Positions 1-12,300 of a stretch of 64,000 nt of DNA are shown here, piece by piece. Within the stretch, counting starts at the first letter, position 1. Every line of letters begins with the position of its first letter. The position numbers were made by a program, and so were the translations under genes. This DNA comes from Semisulcospira habei (taxonomy: Eukaryota; Mollusca; Gastropoda; Semisulcospiridae), in the NCBI GenBank assembly GCA_036245525.1, contig BTPG01000005.1, positions 180,397,198 to 180,461,197 on the forward strand. The letters are read 5' to 3'. A model generated the notes under the pieces. The model was not told where the DNA came from, made no database searches, and saw nothing but the letters and a program-made list of their open reading frames with translations.

Positions 1-185
1 AATGAGAAAATCATACAGTGTTGGTGAGGTAAGAGCAGCCACTCTGTCACAATGCAGACATCCAGGCATAATGCAGACATCCACGCAATACTCTAGATAT
101 GACGTATTTCTCTCTCTCACTCTCTCACACACACACACACACACACATCTCGATGCGCTGTCAAAAGAGCATGCGTGTGTACTGT
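1..185 (+). repeat. Fragment of an interspersed repeat ending in an (AC) microsatellite
   Basis: The stretch around 85-150 (a CTAGATATGACGTA-type motif followed by CA repeats) matches the sequence at about 49277-49375, so this is the edge of a dispersed repeat and not a gene. No supported ORF. Confidence 0.5.
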
Positions 186-404
186 AGAATGTCATGTACT
201 TAGGTAAAGTCACCCTCATTTCACACAAAATTATAGCAAGACTGAAATTGAACCATGAAATTCTAGTTTTGTCACCGTTTTTCTCAAGTATTGAAGGCAA
301 AGTGAAACTCTTATCACATAAAATACACAATTACTCAACAATCAGCCCAAAGTTATTTCTATTTTCAAGTTTATCCTTCTGATCCACCTCTTTCAAAAGT
401 TCTG

Positions 405-592
405 CACTCTAACGCCACCACACACCCCACCTCCAGCTGACTGGCATAACCTATTTGTGGTATGCGAGTCACTAAAGCGTGCACTTGCATGCGTGAGTTG
501 TGAGTGCGCGCTTAGAGTTAATTGTTGTAAGATAAGCACTTTATAAATACCGTAATTATTATTATTAATATTATTATTATTATTATCCATCT
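405..592 (+). mobile_element. 3' end of a CR1/L2-like LINE (5'-truncated)
   Basis: The segment is closely similar to the 3' untranslated end of the LINE at 44-47.2 kb. It shares the TTTGTGGTA-type start, the alternating purine/pyrimidine stretch with GCATGCGTG, TAAATACCGTAATTATT, and a terminal (ATT)n tail. Microsatellite 3' tails are typical of the CR1/L2 group. No coding part remains. Confidence 0.75.
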
Positions 593-724
593 CTTTCTAC
601 TCTTGATGTCACTTCAAGCTACATGTCATGGCATCATTATGCCCACAACACACCATGTTCATAGTGACGACTCGATGTTATACGTCACTCATCGCAGTAC
701 TAACATTTTACGTATTAGAGGATC

Positions 725-1078
725 AAACTTGGCAATTTTCTTGCTGATTTTCACAACTAGTGCTTACAGGTCACAATTTGACGTTATCCTACCCCAGAGC
801 GGAGACAAACAGCAGGCTTATGCAAACACTGTTTATGAAAAATCATTGTGAGTATTAATGAGAAGATAGTTTTTTTTTGTAAAAGAAAAATCAAAGTTAT
901 GTTAGCTGTTTTAAAAATAACTCTGAAAAAGTGGTGCAGAAAAGTATCTGATTTTCACACCTAGGGCTTACAGGTCACAATTGACCTTATCACACCTGAC
1001 AGCCTAGACAAAGTGTAGGCTTACGCAGATACCGTTTATGAAAATCATGTGATTATTAATGAGAAGATTGCTTTTTTT
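725..1078 (+). repeat. Imperfect direct duplication, about 210-bp period
   Basis: Bases 740-870 and 944-1078 are two diverged copies of one sequence (GATTTTCACA, GCTTACAGGTCACAATT, ACCGTTTATGAAAA, TTAATGAGAAGAT in each). Probably intronic or upstream of the Roc-COR gene. No coding potential seen. Confidence 0.6.
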
Positions 1079-1139
1079 GTAAAAAAGATTCAATTGTTTT
1101 AAGATTAATCCCAAATAATTTGTGAAATTAATCCCAAAA

Positions 1140-1545
1140 ACGTGAAACTATTTTTTTTTTTCAAAAAAATTTCATTATCACTCAAAAGGTTCAAGAGGTA
1201 CAATGCTGGTTAACAAACTCCTTCAGTATCTTCCTTTTATCTACCTATATTCGAAATATCAAGTAAAAAAAAAAAAAGAAAAATTATGGACTCCAGTGTG
1301 TATCAAATGGTTTTTGTCAAACGGTCATTTTCTCACCAATGAGCATCTTAATAAAAAAAATAAAAAAAACTGCCTCGTGAGTATTCTTTTAGGGACAATA
1401 TCTTAAAATTTCAAGCTTTTCCATCTTCAAACGCGGGCTCTAGTCGCTGTCACATACACACACACATATGGCGCTTGGCGCCAAAAAGACGTTTTTCAGC
1501 AAGGTTTAGGTAGCTAGACATGATGTCATTTTCATCTTGTTACTT
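1140..1545 (-). repeat. Interspersed repeat, inverted copy of the family at 11.5 and 48.7 kb
   Basis: The reverse complement of this segment matches 11500-11880 and 48730-49200. Shared parts include CAATGCTGGTTAAC, AACGGTCATTTTCTC, and the 'GCGACTAGAGCCCGCG' neighbourhood near a CA microsatellite. Three copies in one window show a dispersed family. Class unknown. Confidence 0.6.
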
Positions 1546-2087
1546 CTTTGCCAGAATTTTTACTCCGCACGCCCAAAAGTTGTTCCTATTTTTAAATAGG
1601 AACAACAAAAAATAAAATTCCATTGTGACAAATGATGTTTTTCAAACCAATGACACATATATATATATATGCACTTATACGTATAGAACTTACTGACACA
1701 TTGGCAGATCTGCAAGGCTTTTTCAATAGGAGATATTTCAACAACAGAATCAGGTCAAAGATGACAGGTAGAGACCCTTGACAGTGAGGACAGCTCACAT
1801 ATGAAAGGGACTTTGTGGGTTATGGCCCTCCTACAGAAGAGACTTTGTAGGTTATGGTTCTTCCCATATTGTTTATCTGGTAGACATGTCACAAGCTTTC
1901 ATTCCAAGACAAGTTTGTTTTTTTCCAGTTTCTCATCGACTGCTTTCCATCTGGAAGAGATGATTCATATGTGAATTCTTTGGCTATCCATAGTGCTTTT
2001 TTTGGTGGTGTTTTCTCCAGGAATCACTGTCACAGAAAGTGCTATGGGCAGTCAGAGGGCAAAGTTTGGCTTCCGTTGCTTTGTCCT

Positions 2088-2297
2088 TTAACCCTTATCA
2101 TTCGCAATACACCAGTGTGTGAAATAAGTGTGACTAAAATAGTTCAAGGGTGGTGCCAGAGGCGCCAAGCTATTCTGTCACCACCCTTGAACTAAAGCCA
2201 TTGGTCTATATCCTTATCTGTAAGTACTATAATGTAGCTTGTATTATATGGCAGTGTACACATTTGAAGCTTTTAGCCTCAGTATGATATGGGTTAA
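2088..2297 (+). mobile_element. TTAA-bounded hairpin MITE, family A
   Basis: Starts and ends at TTAA, with an AACCCTTATCATTC-type left end and ATGATATGGGTTAA right end. In the middle is a foldback core (GTTCAAGGGTGGTGCC / GGCGCCAAGCTATTCTG / CACCCTTGAAC). Other copies: 6306, 19770, 33276 and 39095. TTAA target and CCCTT ends suggest mobilisation by a piggyBac-type transposase. No coding capacity. The left part of the core is deleted in this copy. Confidence 0.7.
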
Positions 2298-3148
2298 ATT
2301 GAGGGTGTTTTCTGGGTGGAGCGTACAACTGTTATGCTCCAGATGTAGATATGAGCTCCAGTCTAACATTGGGAGCCATGCAATTGAAACCATGTTATTC
2401 AGTCATGTTATTCTGGTGAATCAGGTAGGCAGTGCCCCTTGAAAGCAAGGACAGTGCCTGCTTTGTACACTATAAAGTACAGGGACTGTGTGCATGTTCA
2501 CATTCACTGCAGCATGTGCCAGCCTTTAAACATCCAGTACTAAAAGGCAAACAGTTGGAGACGTAAATGAGGTCACTCCAAGAGATATATGGATTCTCAA
2601 TGGCTTCTGCGGCTGCAGGTGCCTAAGAGAACGCATGCCTCTAGACAGAGGTTGTTGGCTTCACTCATCAAGATGTGCCACATCTAGATATATGCAGCAC
2701 ACATATATACATTTATGTATATATTTGAATGCAGTACATCTCGAATGCATGGATGTCAGTGTTCAGTCCTAGAGACTGATTCATCTTTTTCAAAACGACT
2801 GAATTTCAGCTTTTTGGTTGCGACAGAACAGACCTTAAAGCCAGCCTGTTCCACCTGCAAGACGCAGGGGCTCACAAGAATTTATGTCTCTTGCTACCCA
2901 TAGGTCATGAAGCAAAGTTAATCTATGGACCATTTTCAATCATTTCAGTTTTTTGCATTGTCACCCATGCGCGTGTGTTAATCCCCTGAGTAATTGTGTG
3001 TGAATTTTCTTGATCGTTGTTCTATCCACATTGTTTAGAGCAGCATTACTGTGGTACTGTTAGCCAATATCTTTCTGCATTATAACCACGTTTTACTAAT
3101 AGGCATTATAATGAGGCTTAAATGAATTTCTTGTGTTGTATTTTGCAG

Positions 3149-3303
3149 GCATAATGAGGCAGAGGAAAGCACAGACGGCATTGATCTGTCAGCATCCTGC
3201 TCGTTCAACCTGTCAAATCGTTCGTCGTGGAAATTGGCCGTGAAAGGCGATGTGACAGCTCGTGAGGAACGCCAGCAGGAACGCCTCGACCTCGGCATTA
3301 TTG
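3149..3303 (+). CDS. Exon 1 of visible Roc-COR-Death-TIR gene (switch I region)
   Basis: A TTTTGCAG acceptor precedes the exon, and the donor is ATTG/GTGAGG. It encodes an acidic stretch, STDGID and a Trp/Lys-containing segment ending LDLGII. In related invertebrate Roc proteins the ST-GID motif follows the P-loop helix and supplies the Mg-binding Thr. The first base completes a codon from an exon upstream of the window, so the P-loop exon is missing here. Confidence 0.8.
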
Positions 3304-6300
3304 GTGAGGGAAACTTTATGCAGAACACTGACACGGGATCGGTCTGGTTAGGTGAACGGAAGAGCCAGATTAGCCTAGCATCTGAGATAGGACTGGACAT
3401 GAAACCATATGCAGATCGTTAACCGGTTGGCTGTCAGTAGCGGTTTTTGTGAGATGATTCCTATAGGAATCATCTTGACAAAAGTGCTACTGACAGCCAA
3501 AGAGGTGATGTCAGGATCAGTCATATTAGTTGAAGCTTTAGATTGGCTCTATGCCTGATGATTTAGACAATTTCAATCCTTACAAAGGCCAGTAACCCCC
3601 TGTTTGTGTTTTTTTGTTGTGATGATTTCTGCGGGAATCATCCCGACCAAAAAATCTACTGACAGCCAAAGGGTTTTAAAATAGTACATGTGGCATGCTC
3701 AAAGGTTTAACACAGAATCAGTCATGTTATTTGAAGAGTAGTGCCAGATTAGCTTAGTTCTTAATAAGGTAGGACTAGATGAGATAAATGCAGTGCCAAA
3801 TTAGCTTGCCATCTGAGGTCATCGGCAGTGAATATGAGTTAGTTGAAGAATAGTGAATGAAGAAACAATAGCAGATGAAATGGGTGTTGAGGGATGGACT
3901 GGATGCGAGGATCGTACGCGTAAGGTGAGAAAAGCAATAAAAGATTTAAAGTGCAAACCCTCCTGAAAGGCAGCTGATTTGTACAGGCCGTTTGACATCG
4001 GAGCGCACAACATTTTTCCCAAATAGCTTCACAAAGAAACACTTTTCTGTACCACTTTAAGAACAAATATCATATTGACCTAATATGGAATATTGTTACT
4101 GAACTTCTATGATTTGTTAATTTTGCTATACAGTAGTAAAAATTTGGTGAAAAGACAAGAACAAGCTGTTTTTTAACACCCTAAATAGAGCCCTGGCAGA
4201 TTTTAATATCGAGGTCAAGCATGCCGACTTCATGTATCAGGCATGGGAATTGTCCGCGAAATTCTGCGGGAAAAGAAATCGTCCGCGAAAATAAAAAGGC
4301 GTTTCCGCGAAAAACCATTGTGGGTGGCAAAACAAGCAAAGCATCGGTTTTATTCCGCGACAGAATATGACGCGGTAGGCTGTGTCCGTGGCCTGCCTGA
4401 GTGCGTGGTGCGCAGTAAACTCGGAACTTAGGTGGGCAAACCCAAGGTGCCCCGTCACTTGCCCCCCCCCCCCCCCACCCCCCACTGTTTGATTTTTCGG
4501 CGCCGAGAAGCAAGCTAGGTTCAACGCCTACCCCCCCCCCCCCCCTCCCCCCGCCCCGTTTGATTTTTCAGCCCTCACGGAAACAAGATCTAACGTGGTG
4601 GAGGCCTTTTGTATCAGGTTCAAGGTCCCAAAGAAAATGTTGCCCCCCCCCCCCCCCCTCCCCTGGAGCTAAGTGAACCGGCCTTGTTTTGTATCAGGTT
4701 GAAGGTCCCGTTTTAGATGATTTTTGCTTGGGCAATTCCCATGACTGATGTATGCCTGCGCTGTTTGAGGTTTGAAAACTTGGCCAATTGACGTGAAAAT
4801 GGATCTTTCTTATACTGGGCTTAATATATCTGGGGCACATTTAGGGATTAAAATCAAGTCATTTCATGAAATAAATTCAGCAAAACTGGCACACATTGAT
4901 TGAGTTTCTTAAAAGTAAATCGTTTTGGGTCAACTGTCACTGAATGATATTTGTTCTAAGATTGATATATAAAAGTTGTTAGTTGTGGAGATATTTTCAA
5001 GAAACTTGTACTCCGATGTCAAATGACCTAAAGAGTAGACAAAGATCTCAAATTTATGGTCCTTTTCAGGGGATGGGTGCATGGCACTGGAAATCCTTTG
5101 CGTTCACTTGTTTAGACATTGTATATTATATGGTAGCTTTAAAAGAGAGGAGGTAACCAAGAGCTTGTGTTTATCAGTAAGTGCTTGTGCCTTTAAAATG
5201 TGTTTCAAACTACAGTGTGTCCTAGCTCTAGCAAACATCTGTTGATATCTCCATGTCTACAGCATGCACACTTGTGTGCAGTGTGCCTTTCAATCACATT
5301 AATAACTCTTGGGTCCTCATAAGCATACTATTACGAAGCAAACATGAGTGCTGCCTTGTATTAACCCCTTCAATGCCAAAAGAAAATGAACACCACCCAA
5401 CTGCAAGAGGTATAGATCCTCATGAGCCCCCGCAGTTGCGGGGGCTCATTAGGATCTATACCTCCTGCTGAAACCAGTTTGAATCCATGTTACTTTGCCA
5501 GATGAGGATCTTTGATGTTTAACAGACAAAGATTTCAAAAATGTAAGCACAACCACGGACTGAAGGGGTTAAAGGAAGCCTTTTAGAAACTTGGGTGCCC
5601 ACAGAGTGGGTGTGTGTCAGCTTGGGTGCCCACAGAGCGGGTGTGTGTCAGCTCTGTTTGATACTTTTTACCATTATAAAATTTAGCTGTTGGAGGCTAT
5701 TCAGCTAGGCCACTGCTGATAGCGATACAGAGAAATATGGGTTAATGATTGGCCGCAAGTACTTCAGCTACTTGCTGTTCCTTTCCTTGTCAGGACAGCT
5801 ATGACTCGCTGCCATTTTGATTCTTCTGTGAAATGTTACAGAAATTTAAACAGTAAAACAAGTCTATCTGTGTACACATGAAGATCTATATATATGTAAA
5901 TGTTTTTGTTTTTTTTGAAAATGCAGTGCTGAAAGTTTGCATCAAGGTGACTTTTGCCCAATTCCCCCAACACATTTGGTTACCATACTTAGGAATAAAA
6001 TAACATTTTTCTCTTGTTCTAAATTGATTGTAGAGGAGCCACCGTTTGCATCATATTATAGCACATGCAATGGTGTTTGGAATAAGAAAATGATGCCCAG
6101 TATACAATATGACATGACGTGTATACTTATAGCCTTCATCATAAATATGAACCACTTTAACCCTTTGGCTGTCAGTAGTGCTTTTGCTGGTGATTCTGGC
6201 AGGAATCACATGTATGAAAGTGCTAGTGCTACTGAGAGCCAATGGGTTAATTACAAGTTTCAAAGTTGTCGAGAAAAGTCGTTCAAACTGCAATAAAATC

Positions 6301-9300
6301 TTACCTTAACCCATATCGTACTGAGGCTAAAAGCTTCAAATTTGTACACTGCCATATATGCAAGCTACATTATAGTACTTACAGATAAGGATATAGACCA
6401 AAGACTTCAGTTCAAGGGTGGTGCCAGAATAGCTTGGCGCCTAGAGGCGCCAAGCTATTCTGGCACCACCCTTGAACTATTTGAACTATTTTAGTCACAC
6501 TTGTTTCACACACTGGTGTATTTTGAATGATAAGGGTTGAACCCAAAATATATAACACCTTTGGAAGAAAAGTCGCTTTTGCTAGTCTTTTACAGCAAGA
6601 GGCACAGATTCTCATTGCAGCTGCAGGGGCTCATGAGAATCTGTGCCTCTTGCAGATGGATTGGCCTGGATGGGTGAATGCTTGATAACATTCACAAGGT
6701 TAAATGTACATAATATTTAGACATAACAATTTTTCAAAAGTCTTTCTGTGTAGATTACTGAGCTTGTGGCAAACGTCAGGTATTAAATATGTTACGTTCC
6801 CTTGCATTCTGTTATACACAATATTTGAAGTTGACTTATTTTGCAAGGTGGAGGAGAAGGTTTGGAAGAAGAGTATAACCAAGCGATTGCTGCAAACATC
6901 GTGCACGAACTTCTTTACAAGCAACGGCAGCGTAACAAGATGGCTGACACCTCCACCATGGCTGCAATCTCTACCTCCCACTCCTACCCACCATCCACAA
7001 TCACCAGCGCAACTAGCTACAAGTCATCGCGACCTGGATCCACGCGAGTTAACAGCTCCATGTCTTTGTCCCGAACCAGCAGGGTATGATATTTTTAACA
7101 GCTGCGTTTTTTTTCTTCTTTTTTTTGTTGTAGATTTTATTTTTAACCCCTTCACTACTGAGAAAAAATGAAAACCACATTACTGCAAGAGGTATAGATC
7201 CTCATGAGCCCCCGCAATTGCGGGGGCTCATGAGGATCTATGCCTCTTGCTGAAACCATTGTTTGTGGGACAGCTGGTTCTCTTGTGCGTTCAATTGACG
7301 TAGATTTCAGACGCACGCTGTACGCACAGACACAGTGAAGGTGGAAGTTAACCCTTTACTACCCAGGAAAAGCACACACCACCCAACTATGAGAGGCATA
7401 GAACTACATGAGACCCCTTGCCGAATGTAAACGTGGCTAAAAAATAAATGCTGGTATTGTATGTGTGTGATTAGATTTTGACTCTCTTCATGCAGACAAC
7501 ACCAGAAAGCAGACGCAGCATTACGACCCCGCGACCCGGTCCCACATCTCGGAACACCTCACGGTCCAGTCTCCAGGACGACGTTTGCGACTCGATGCCA
7601 GAAATCTCACCGGAAGTTCCTGAGAGAGTTGTGAGTTTGGTGCAGGAAATGCTGAACACTATGGCATCACGGAAAATAAGCGATGCAGCAACAGAAGACT
7701 CTGGTTCTAGCCTACCTGAAAAGCCCAAAACTGTTGTGCTCAATATCTGGGATTTTGCAGGACAGGCTGTGTACTACACAACTCACCAGGTACTGGTATA
7801 TGATTATTACAGATCAAGCTCAGTTCAATGTGTTGTCGTATACATCCAGTAAGCGGGAGGTCCTCGGGCTGACGCAGGCTACAGTGGGCGCGCACATGAC
7901 TGTATACAGTCCCATTGCTGCCGACGTTGACCCAAGGATCCTTTGCTTACGGGCAGAGGTGTCTGATCCGACTCCCTCGGTTCTCTGTCACACAACAGGA
8001 ATGTATGGTGAGCAAAAGGTCCTTGGGCAGAGGACAGTCGGCCATGTGCTAGCCAGAAAATGCTGAGGATGTTTTTGTGATTTTTCTTCACACGTCTCTG
8101 TATGTTCAGCAGTACATGAATATGATCGTGAAAAATGTGGTCTGACTGCAAGAGGTATAGATCCTCATGAGCCCCCGCAACTGCGGGGGCTCATGAGGAT
8201 CTGTACCTCATGCAGTAGGGTGAATAATAAGTAATTATTTGATTATATAAAAAAAAGACGCAAAAAAAAAACAAACTTGTCAGTCCACCAGTTCTTCATC
8301 TTTAATGTTTGTGTGCTAATCTGTTTTTGTTTACCTTACAGTGTAACCCGTTTAACCCCAGGGCCGTAATTCCCAAAGTTGAGAAGCATCGCCTAACAAC
8401 TATGTAGTTGAAGGAGATTGCTCAACCTTGATAATTCATGGTACTGCCAGATTAGCTTGGTGCCTGATGATGCCAAGCTAATCGGGCACTACTCTTGAAT
8501 TATCATGGTGGATCCATCTTCTGCTGTAGTGCATCGGGGCTAAATAGATTAACTCATTTGAGACGTGCCGCCTCCGGATCCACGGCATAAGCTGCGTATC
8601 CGGAGGCGGCACGTCTCGAATGAGTTAAATAAGGTTCCAAATTCTGTGCATGTGCTAGTAGAATTAATCATTCTATTTATTGTGTGTATTTACAGGTGTT
8701 TCTCACGCACCGCGCGGTTTATGTGATTGTGTTCAACTTGTGTGATAATCTCATGCCTATGGAGTCTGATTCCACAGATGGGGTGAGTGAGCAGCAGATT
8801 CAGCAGTTTATTTGGTTGAACTAAATACATGTGTGGCGGTCTGTGAATTTTCACCATGCAGCCTGGAGCCATATGGTTCAGAATCGCAGAATCACACTCT
8901 GTCCCACGAGGACAGCCTTTCATGCCAGTACATAAAGTACACAAACACTAAGATTAACCCTTTGCGTGCCAGTAGCAGTTTTTGTTGTGATGATTCCTAC
9001 AGTTATCATCGCGACAAAAAACCCTACTGGACACCTAGAGGGTTACAATTTGTTGATTTCACCTGTTCCGTTTCTTTTCCTGCTACCCTGGCTGCATCGA
9101 ATATAGAAAAAGTCAATCAATGAGTTTTCTGCCCTTGAAGGCAAACGACAGAGAGTCCATGTTTGTGACAAGCAGCATTTTAACTCTGAAACTCCCAGAG
9201 CTAAATGACATCCATTCTATAGAATGGAAGTCATTTAGCTCAGGGAGTTTAACCCTTTTAGCCCCAAGGTCCCATTTCTCAAATTTTGGAGGTGTTGCCT

Positions 9301-12300
9301 AACGACTATTTACCAGTGGCAGTAGAATGATTGACCATGATAATTCAAGGGTAGTGCCAGATTAGCTTGGCGCCTGAAGGCGCCAAGCTAATCTGGCACT
9401 ACCCTTGAATTATCATGGTCGAGCCATCTCCAGCTGTAGGGATCCGGGGCTAAAAGGGTTAAGGGAGAATCTCTGTTGCTATGCATTCCTGTCTGTAAAT
9501 CAGGACAGTGAAGAGCTGTCAACGCTGGAGTACATAGATTTCTGGATGCGGTCCATCCATGCCCACGCTGCAGAAAACATGCGTGAGAATGTGGACAACA
9601 CGACGCTGTCACCACCCATTTTTGTTGTCGGCACTCATCGCAACTGTCTCCACGATGACCCAGATGTCCGTGCTGAAATGGTAGGAACTTTTTGTAGGCA
9701 CTGGGAGATGCGTTGTGGATTATCCACTTCGCTGCCCCCTCCTACTCTCCTCCTTTTTCTACAAATACAGGTCTTTGTGTGTGATATGGTACTTAGGAGC
9801 CATCAAGTTATACCTCTGCCATTTATTCCTTTGGCTGTCCGTCGTGTATGACCTTCGACCTCAATGTCTCTAAGTGTGCTCACTACTTGAGCAGAATGGT
9901 GTCATGACTGTTTTCAAACACCGTCAAAGCAAATTTTACAATGACTTCATTTTGCTGCAGTGTAAAGCACACTTCTGTGAGCCCACAGAGATATGTGATA
10001 CTTCGTGTGTCCCTTGTCATTGCAGAGAGCTAAATAACTCTGAAGCAGTAGCTCATTAGAAGGTCCCATTACTGATTTTTATATGTAGTGGTGTGTAATA
10101 CTGAATACATGTAGTTGTTTGGCACTTGAGTATTATTTAACATGACTTGTGATTTCACAGAAAGATTGCGAAAAGTTAAATCATGTCTAATCATTTGTTA
10201 ATCCCATCAAGCATAGAGTCGTGACAGTTGTTGACAGAACCAGGAGCCATATATTATGCGAACCCTCTTGCCATTTACAGTACCGGCGGTCACATGCACA
10301 AGGGGGTTAATTCATTTAGCCCCAACACACCACAGCAAGACATGGATCAAGCATGATAGTTCAAGGGTGGTGCCAGAATAGCTTGGCGCCCATAGGAGCC
10401 AAGCTATTCTGGCACCACCTTTGAACTATCATGCTTGATCTGTCTCTAAACTTCTAACACAGTCCTTCAGAGGGCAACTTTTAAATTTGGGGATTTTGGT
10501 AGAATGGCACCACCCTTGAACTATCATGCTTGATCTGTTTCTAAAATTGTAACACAGTCCTTCAGAGGGCAACTTTAAGATTTGGGGATTTTGGTAGAAT
10601 GTATTAGTTAACATTTGCGTGTGAAAATGCATCAGTGTGCATAGCTAATCAAATGCATTATGATATTTGTACAGGTGCAGGAGAAGTTCAGTGATCTACG
10701 TGACTACCTGACCGGCAAACCCTACACCCAGCATCTCATTACACCGTTCTTTGCTGTGGAGAACAGTCTGGATGGGGATGAGCAGGTAGGTTATCTCCCC
10801 TCACCTACTCCACATAATTATTGCAGTGTGACATTTAGTTAACTTTTGCTGTTCTTGTTATTTTATGCCACTATTTCCCCGAGGGTGGCTGAGCCAGCAT
10901 GAGCAACAGTTAGCCTGCGCACAACCATTGTTGGACTGATTGTGGCCCATGGCTTTTTGCTGTGTTTTATTTTGTGTACTGTTCTGTAAAAAGATCCGTG
11001 GTATACTGTCCTATAAAAAGATCCGTTGTTATGTTGTGTTTTAATTTTTTTTTTATGGTCAGTAAGGAATCTTCAAATTTGCTTTTTGGGAAGACTTTGT
11101 AGGTCAGCAAATGTCTTTTCTATCATAGAGTTTAGTTTTTTTAATTGTCATATATGTGGGATTTTCAGTGAAAATTGACCGAAAGATTGGTGATAAGAAG
11201 ACCTTCCTATACAAACTTTTCAATGACAGCTCACAGGTCATGGGAAGCCCACAGATATGTGGTTTGGCCAACTCTTTAATTATGTCAGACACTTTAACAC
11301 TTGCTCATTTTATTGACTTGTCCAAAGGTCAAGGTCACAGAAAATGAAGCAGACAGATCATGCATTAGGGCTTTGTCATTTTTGTTGTCTACTGTATTGA
11401 AAATACGGTAGACTTTGAAATGGGACTGGCCTCAGCCCATTCAACACCTCGTACACGATAACATGGGCAGGCAGGCGTCACAATGTTAAAGTGTAGTAAC
11501 AAGATAAAATTACATCACGTCTAGCTACGCTAGCATTGCTGTTGAACGCAGATCTGGCTCCAAAGCACCGTGTGTGTGTGAATGTGACAGCGACTAGAGC
11601 CCGCGTTTGTTGACCGATAAGCTTGAAACTTCAGGATATTGTCTTTAAAAGAAATATCTCGAGGTATTTAACAATTTTTTTTCATTAGTTTGCACATATT
11701 GAGAAAATGACCGTTTCACAAAGACCGGTTGATCCGCATTAGAGTTCATAATTTTTCTTATTCTTACTAGATATTTTGCATATATCTAGATTAAATGAAG
11801 ACATTGAATGAGTTCGTTAACCAGCATTGTTCCTCTTCAACTTTTTGAATGATAATTAATTTTTGAAAATTGTCAAACAACGTTTAACTCTCGCCAAAGA
11901 GTCAGACCTGGAAGAGGCTGTGTGGAAGAGACCGATGCGTGCCTTTAACGACTCAGACAGTGGCAGTGACATAAAAGCGCCAAACACATTGGTGTTATTA
12001 TACAATGTTCCTAAATGATGCAAAGCACAAAAAGTCATACTGTCTTTGGTGTTATTCTTGTTTATGGGTTGAAACAATGCTGTCTCTTTTTGACAGTTTG
12101 ATTTAGGAAGACTGTCTCTCCATATATCTGTTGTGAATGATGTCTACAAACGTAATGTGGAAAACGTGGGAAAATGCATGCTATATAGAAAAGGCTTTGT
12201 GTACATGGCTCATCCCATCTTCTTCTTCTTCACAAAGCCTGTGACTATGCCAGCCCGCAGAACGTGTAACTGGCGCCATGGGGCTAGGGTGGAGAGAGAT

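Larger units (their letters stand above)
3304..6847 (+). other. Intron 1 (3.5 kb) with hairpin MITEs and poly-C tracts
   Basis: Bounded by GTGAGG and a TTGCAAG acceptor. It holds family E hairpins (3419, 3604, 6157), family D (5361) and family A (6306), three runs of C between 4459 and 4670, and a 31-bp tandem duplication at about 5587-5650. ORFs in it (for example 4243-4431) are short and lack splice context. Confidence 0.75.

Noticed and set aside
1..3148. P-loop exon (GxxxxGK[ST]) of the Roc domain
   Set aside because: Looked for in all forward frames and not found. It must be upstream of the window, so the gene is reported as 5'-partial.
4243..4431. 62-residue Lys/Arg-rich ORF
   Set aside because: Sits in intron 1 between poly-C tracts; composed of repeated CCGCGAAA-like words; no splice context.
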